A stretch of DNA of 17,079 nucleotides. It comes from a bacterium. GTDB lineage: Bacteria; Margulisbacteria; Marinamargulisbacteria; JAAEMD01. The translations under genes were made by a program, and so were the position numbers. The notes under the pieces were generated by a model that had not been told where the DNA came from, did no database searches, and saw only the letters and a list, made by a program, of their open reading frames with translations. Shown piece after piece: positions 15,052 through 17,079 of the stretch. Numbering within the stretch: position 1 is the first letter of the stretch; each line of letters opens with the position of its first letter. The stretch covers positions 1 through 17,079 of the forward strand of contig JAAEMD010000580.1 of assembly GCA_024225875.1 (NCBI GenBank), read 5' to 3'.

Positions 15052-17079
15052 TCAAATACTATCTATAACTTTCCCCAGTCTTTCCTCTGCTTCTCTATAA
15101 TTAGTAACTACATGACCAGAACCCCAGGGGTTCTTGTAATAAAAGTCCATTCCCAATGAAATGAAACGTCGTAAAATCTCTAATTGATGATTGTTTAATT
15201 GCGTATTGAAATGATACTGGCCATATCCAGCAGTACCCTGGGAGCGAACTATACCATGGGGGCGAGCACTACCGTGGGAGCGACTACTACCCTTAATCCA
15301 TACCTTAAACAATATCTTTTCTATATTTTCAGGTATATTATTTTTTTCGTTTTTAATAAACCAGCCTCTTAAATAGTTTAAAACATCTGTGTATGGGTTT
15401 GTGTCAAAGAGTATCTGTAGTTCATCAACAACAGCATTTAATATCTTTTTATCATAGCCGCCTATCTTTCCTGTATTAATATCATACTTAAATAAATACA
15501 TATAAGGACCAAGATGTTTAGATTTAAGTGCTGCAAACATAGACTCATTTAATATATAATCAAAAAAATATCCATCCATGCTTGTTCCATGCTGATACAA
15601 GTACGGGCAATACTTTGTAGTGATTCTTTTTATATTTTCTTGTATCTTAGGTTTATCCTGGTTTTGGATATACGATAAAGATCGAAATTGCTCTTTAGAA
15701 CTAAATATATCAAATGTAGTTAATAATGCTTTTAATATTGCTTGTTTATGAAATTGCTCTTTAGAACTAAATATATCAAATGTAGTTAATAATGCTTTTA
15801 ATATTGCTTGTTTATGAATTTCAGCATTCGATTTATTATCTACTCTATCCATGATAAATCCTATATAAGGAATGTTTTTATTTTTTAATGCAATCCAGAT
15901 ATTTTTTTTTCTCTCTTCCTTAATGTTGTGATAGTGCCCTCCTTTCTCTGGGAGTTTTGCAGTTATAAGAATTTTTTCGAGTATATCTTTTAATGCGCTT
16001 CTAGTTATTGTACCTGAAGTTTTACCTGGAGAAGGATTGCCTTTACTAATGTTAGTATTGGATGATTTTTTATTATCTTCCACTTTAAAATTCAAATATG
16101 CATTATCTACAAAAAAATCATATCCTCTTTTAAAGCTTATTATTTTATCAATTACTACATCATTTTTTATTGCCAAATTGCTGTTTTTTTTGATAATCTT
16201 ACAGATACACTGATAAATATATGAATTTTCAAATTGATTATGACACAACTTGATTTCATTTACTGATGTATTCAATTTTTCAATGTTATCTTCAAATTCA
16301 TTGATAATGTTATGGTAAAACTCCCTCTTTTCTATTATGCTTAATTCGTCGAAAAAAGAATCAATTAAAGCAAAAAATACGTATTTAGCTTCTCTTATAG
16401 TTCCTTTCTTTGAGTCGAAATTTGAGCGGTTACAAGTAAGCGTCGACTGTACAGTCTTATAAAGCCATCTATCCATCTCCTCCTCTTTGTCAGGACACAG
16501 GATTTTTGACATAAGTTCTGCTATATGGTTAAATCCTGCTAAACCATAGTTATAGAATTCCAGGTCTATCATTTCATCAGAATAGTTGTTGTCTATGAAA
16601 TAATCGATAATAGCTTCGAATAAATCGGCCTCGGATCTTGTATAGGTTCTATCATTTATACAGACTTTATTAGTTTTATTGCCGAGGCGAAAAATAGGTG
16701 CTTTCTCAAGATATCCTTCTGCGATTAAACATACATTATTGATATTTATATTTTTCAACATAAGTTTGACTGCGCTAGAATACACTTTTAGAGCTCTTTT
16801 AAATCTTTTTAATTTCCATTCTTCATCTAAATCTAAAATTTTACGTTTTATATTTCCCTTGTCATTTCTGCATAAGTTTTCAACACCTGCAAATATTTGT
16901 GAATTACCCAGGTTATCAAGATCATTTATGATGTATTTAATATCAGCATCTATATTACTATCGAGGTTATCTTTTATATATTCTATTAGTTTATCAGCAT
17001 ATCCATACTTGATAAAACGGGGGACAAAATATGCATAATCTAGATCTTGTCTATAACCATTCTTAATAAGAGCATCCAG
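15052..17079 (-). CDS. Large unrecognised protein, N-terminus beyond right edge
   Basis: I do not recognise this gene. The frame is open from the TGA at 15052-15054 to the right edge, giving at least 675 residues. A GTG at 16785 is in frame but internal, because about 98 more codons without a stop lie upstream (ending KALKVYSSAVKLM). The visible protein is soluble-looking, rich in Lys, Ile, Asn and Asp, and mostly helical. It has a Ser/Gly/Pro-rich linker near 16010-16080, then a part with two perfect 22-residue repeats (15684-15815), and a G/S/R/H hexapeptide tract (15220-15291) before a C-terminal domain ending REAEERLGKVIDSI. No signal peptide, membrane helix or nucleotide-binding motif is seen in the visible part. 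The composition and lack of recognisable relatives suggest an accessory, possibly acquired, gene. A helical-repeat C-terminus of a larger NTPase or defence protein is one guess. Confidence 0.75.
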   Translation of the reverse strand: MDALIKNGYRQDLDYAYFVPRFIKYGYADKLIEYIKDNLDSNIDADIKYIINDLDNLGNSQIFAGVENLCRNDKGNIKRKILDLDEEWKLKRFKRALKVYSSAVKLMLKNININNVCLIAEGYLEKAPIFRLGNKTNKVCINDRTYTRSEADLFEAIIDYFIDNNYSDEMIDLEFYNYGLAGFNHIAELMSKILCPDKEEEMDRWLYKTVQSTLTCNRSNFDSKKGTIREAKYVFFALIDSFFDELSIIEKREFYHNIINEFEDNIEKLNTSVNEIKLCHNQFENSYIYQCICKIIKKNSNLAIKNDVVIDKIISFKRGYDFFVDNAYLNFKVEDNKKSSNTNISKGNPSPGKTSGTITRSALKDILEKILITAKLPEKGGHYHNIKEERKKNIWIALKNKNIPYIGFIMDRVDNKSNAEIHKQAILKALLTTFDIFSSKEQFHKQAILKALLTTFDIFSSKEQFRSLSYIQNQDKPKIQENIKRITTKYCPYLYQHGTSMDGYFFDYILNESMFAALKSKHLGPYMYLFKYDINTGKIGGYDKKILNAVVDELQILFDTNPYTDVLNYLRGWFIKNEKNNIPENIEKILFKVWIKGSSRSHGSARPHGIVRSQGTAGYGQYHFNTQLNNHQLEILRRFISLGMDFYYKNPWGSGHVVTNYREAEERLGKVIDSI
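15220..15291. repeat. 18-bp tandem minisatellite inside a coding region
   Basis: Three clear 18-bp units (15274-15291, 15256-15273, 15238-15255) and one degenerate unit (15220-15237) lie head to tail. In the minus-strand gene they encode GSSRSH, GSARPH, GIVRSQ and GTAGYG. The units are much richer in G+C than the surrounding gene. Because the period is a multiple of three, gain or loss of units would keep the reading frame. Confidence 0.8.
15684..15815. repeat. Perfect 66-bp tandem duplication inside a coding region
   Basis: Bases 15684-15749 and 15750-15815 are identical as read (identity runs three bases into the flank). The period is 22 codons, so the minus-strand protein carries the block starting HKQAILKALL and ending SSKEQF twice without a frameshift. 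The absence of any difference between copies indicates a recent duplication, or an assembly artefact. Confidence 0.93.

Noticed and set aside
15684..15815. CRISPR array
   Set aside because: There are only two directly abutting copies with no spacers, and they are in frame within a coding region.
15052..16785. GTG at 16785 as the true start of the minus-strand gene
   Set aside because: The same frame continues without a stop to 17079 and reads as plausible protein, so the gene is partial and the GTG internal.
16679..17038. Plus-strand open frame of 119 codons near the right edge
   Set aside because: It lies antisense to the long minus-strand gene that is open to the edge, has no ribosome site and a low-complexity hydrophobic/Ser-rich product, so it is a shadow.

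Overview
The window is AT-rich (about one third G+C by eye), densely packed chromosomal DNA from a Gram-negative bacterium. The metX-metW pair, double-membrane-type envelope proteins, a secreted sensor domain, and the NHLP-type exporter are compatible with a low-GC Desulfobacterota-like or related environmental lineage. That taxonomic placement is inference only, since there is no rRNA or other strong marker.

Layout, left to right. (1) 1-1603, plus strand: the 3' end of metX, then metW (4-bp overlap) and a glyoxalase II/ETHE1-like metallo-beta-lactamase-fold hydrolase. This is housekeeping sulfur amino acid metabolism. (2) 1724-11168, plus strand: an apparent six-gene operon. It begins with the three exporter components of an NHLP/NHLM-type (nitrile-hydratase-leader microcin) peptide secretion system: an HlyD-like membrane fusion protein, a C39 peptidase-permease-ATPase, and a second permease-ATPase with an N-terminal cyclic-nucleotide-binding-like domain. 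It continues with a small exported protein, a membrane SpoIIE-type phosphatase that also carries an RsbW-like kinase domain, and a STAS anti-anti-sigma-like protein. The exported protein is a stand-alone copy of the phosphatase's own periplasmic sensory region. (3) 11388-12513, plus strand: an endonuclease III-family glycosylase and a YkgJ-like cysteine-cluster protein. (4) 12510-14885, minus strand: DNA topoisomerase III with a duplicated C-terminal zinc module. (5) 15052-17079, minus strand: a large unrecognised gene running off the right edge. It has a perfect 66-bp in-frame tandem duplication and an 18-bp minisatellite encoding a hexapeptide repeat.

How the parts may work together. The exporter should process and secrete a double-glycine-type leader peptide. 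The downstream genes look like a complete partner-switching signalling relay (sensor, phosphatase, kinase, STAS antagonist) fed by a periplasmic signal. Their tight co-directional packing suggests that export, or expression of the exported product, is controlled by this relay. No precursor peptide or modification enzyme is visible in the window, so the substrate must be encoded elsewhere or be atypical. This exporter plus partner-switch plus paired-sensor arrangement is the most interesting system here.
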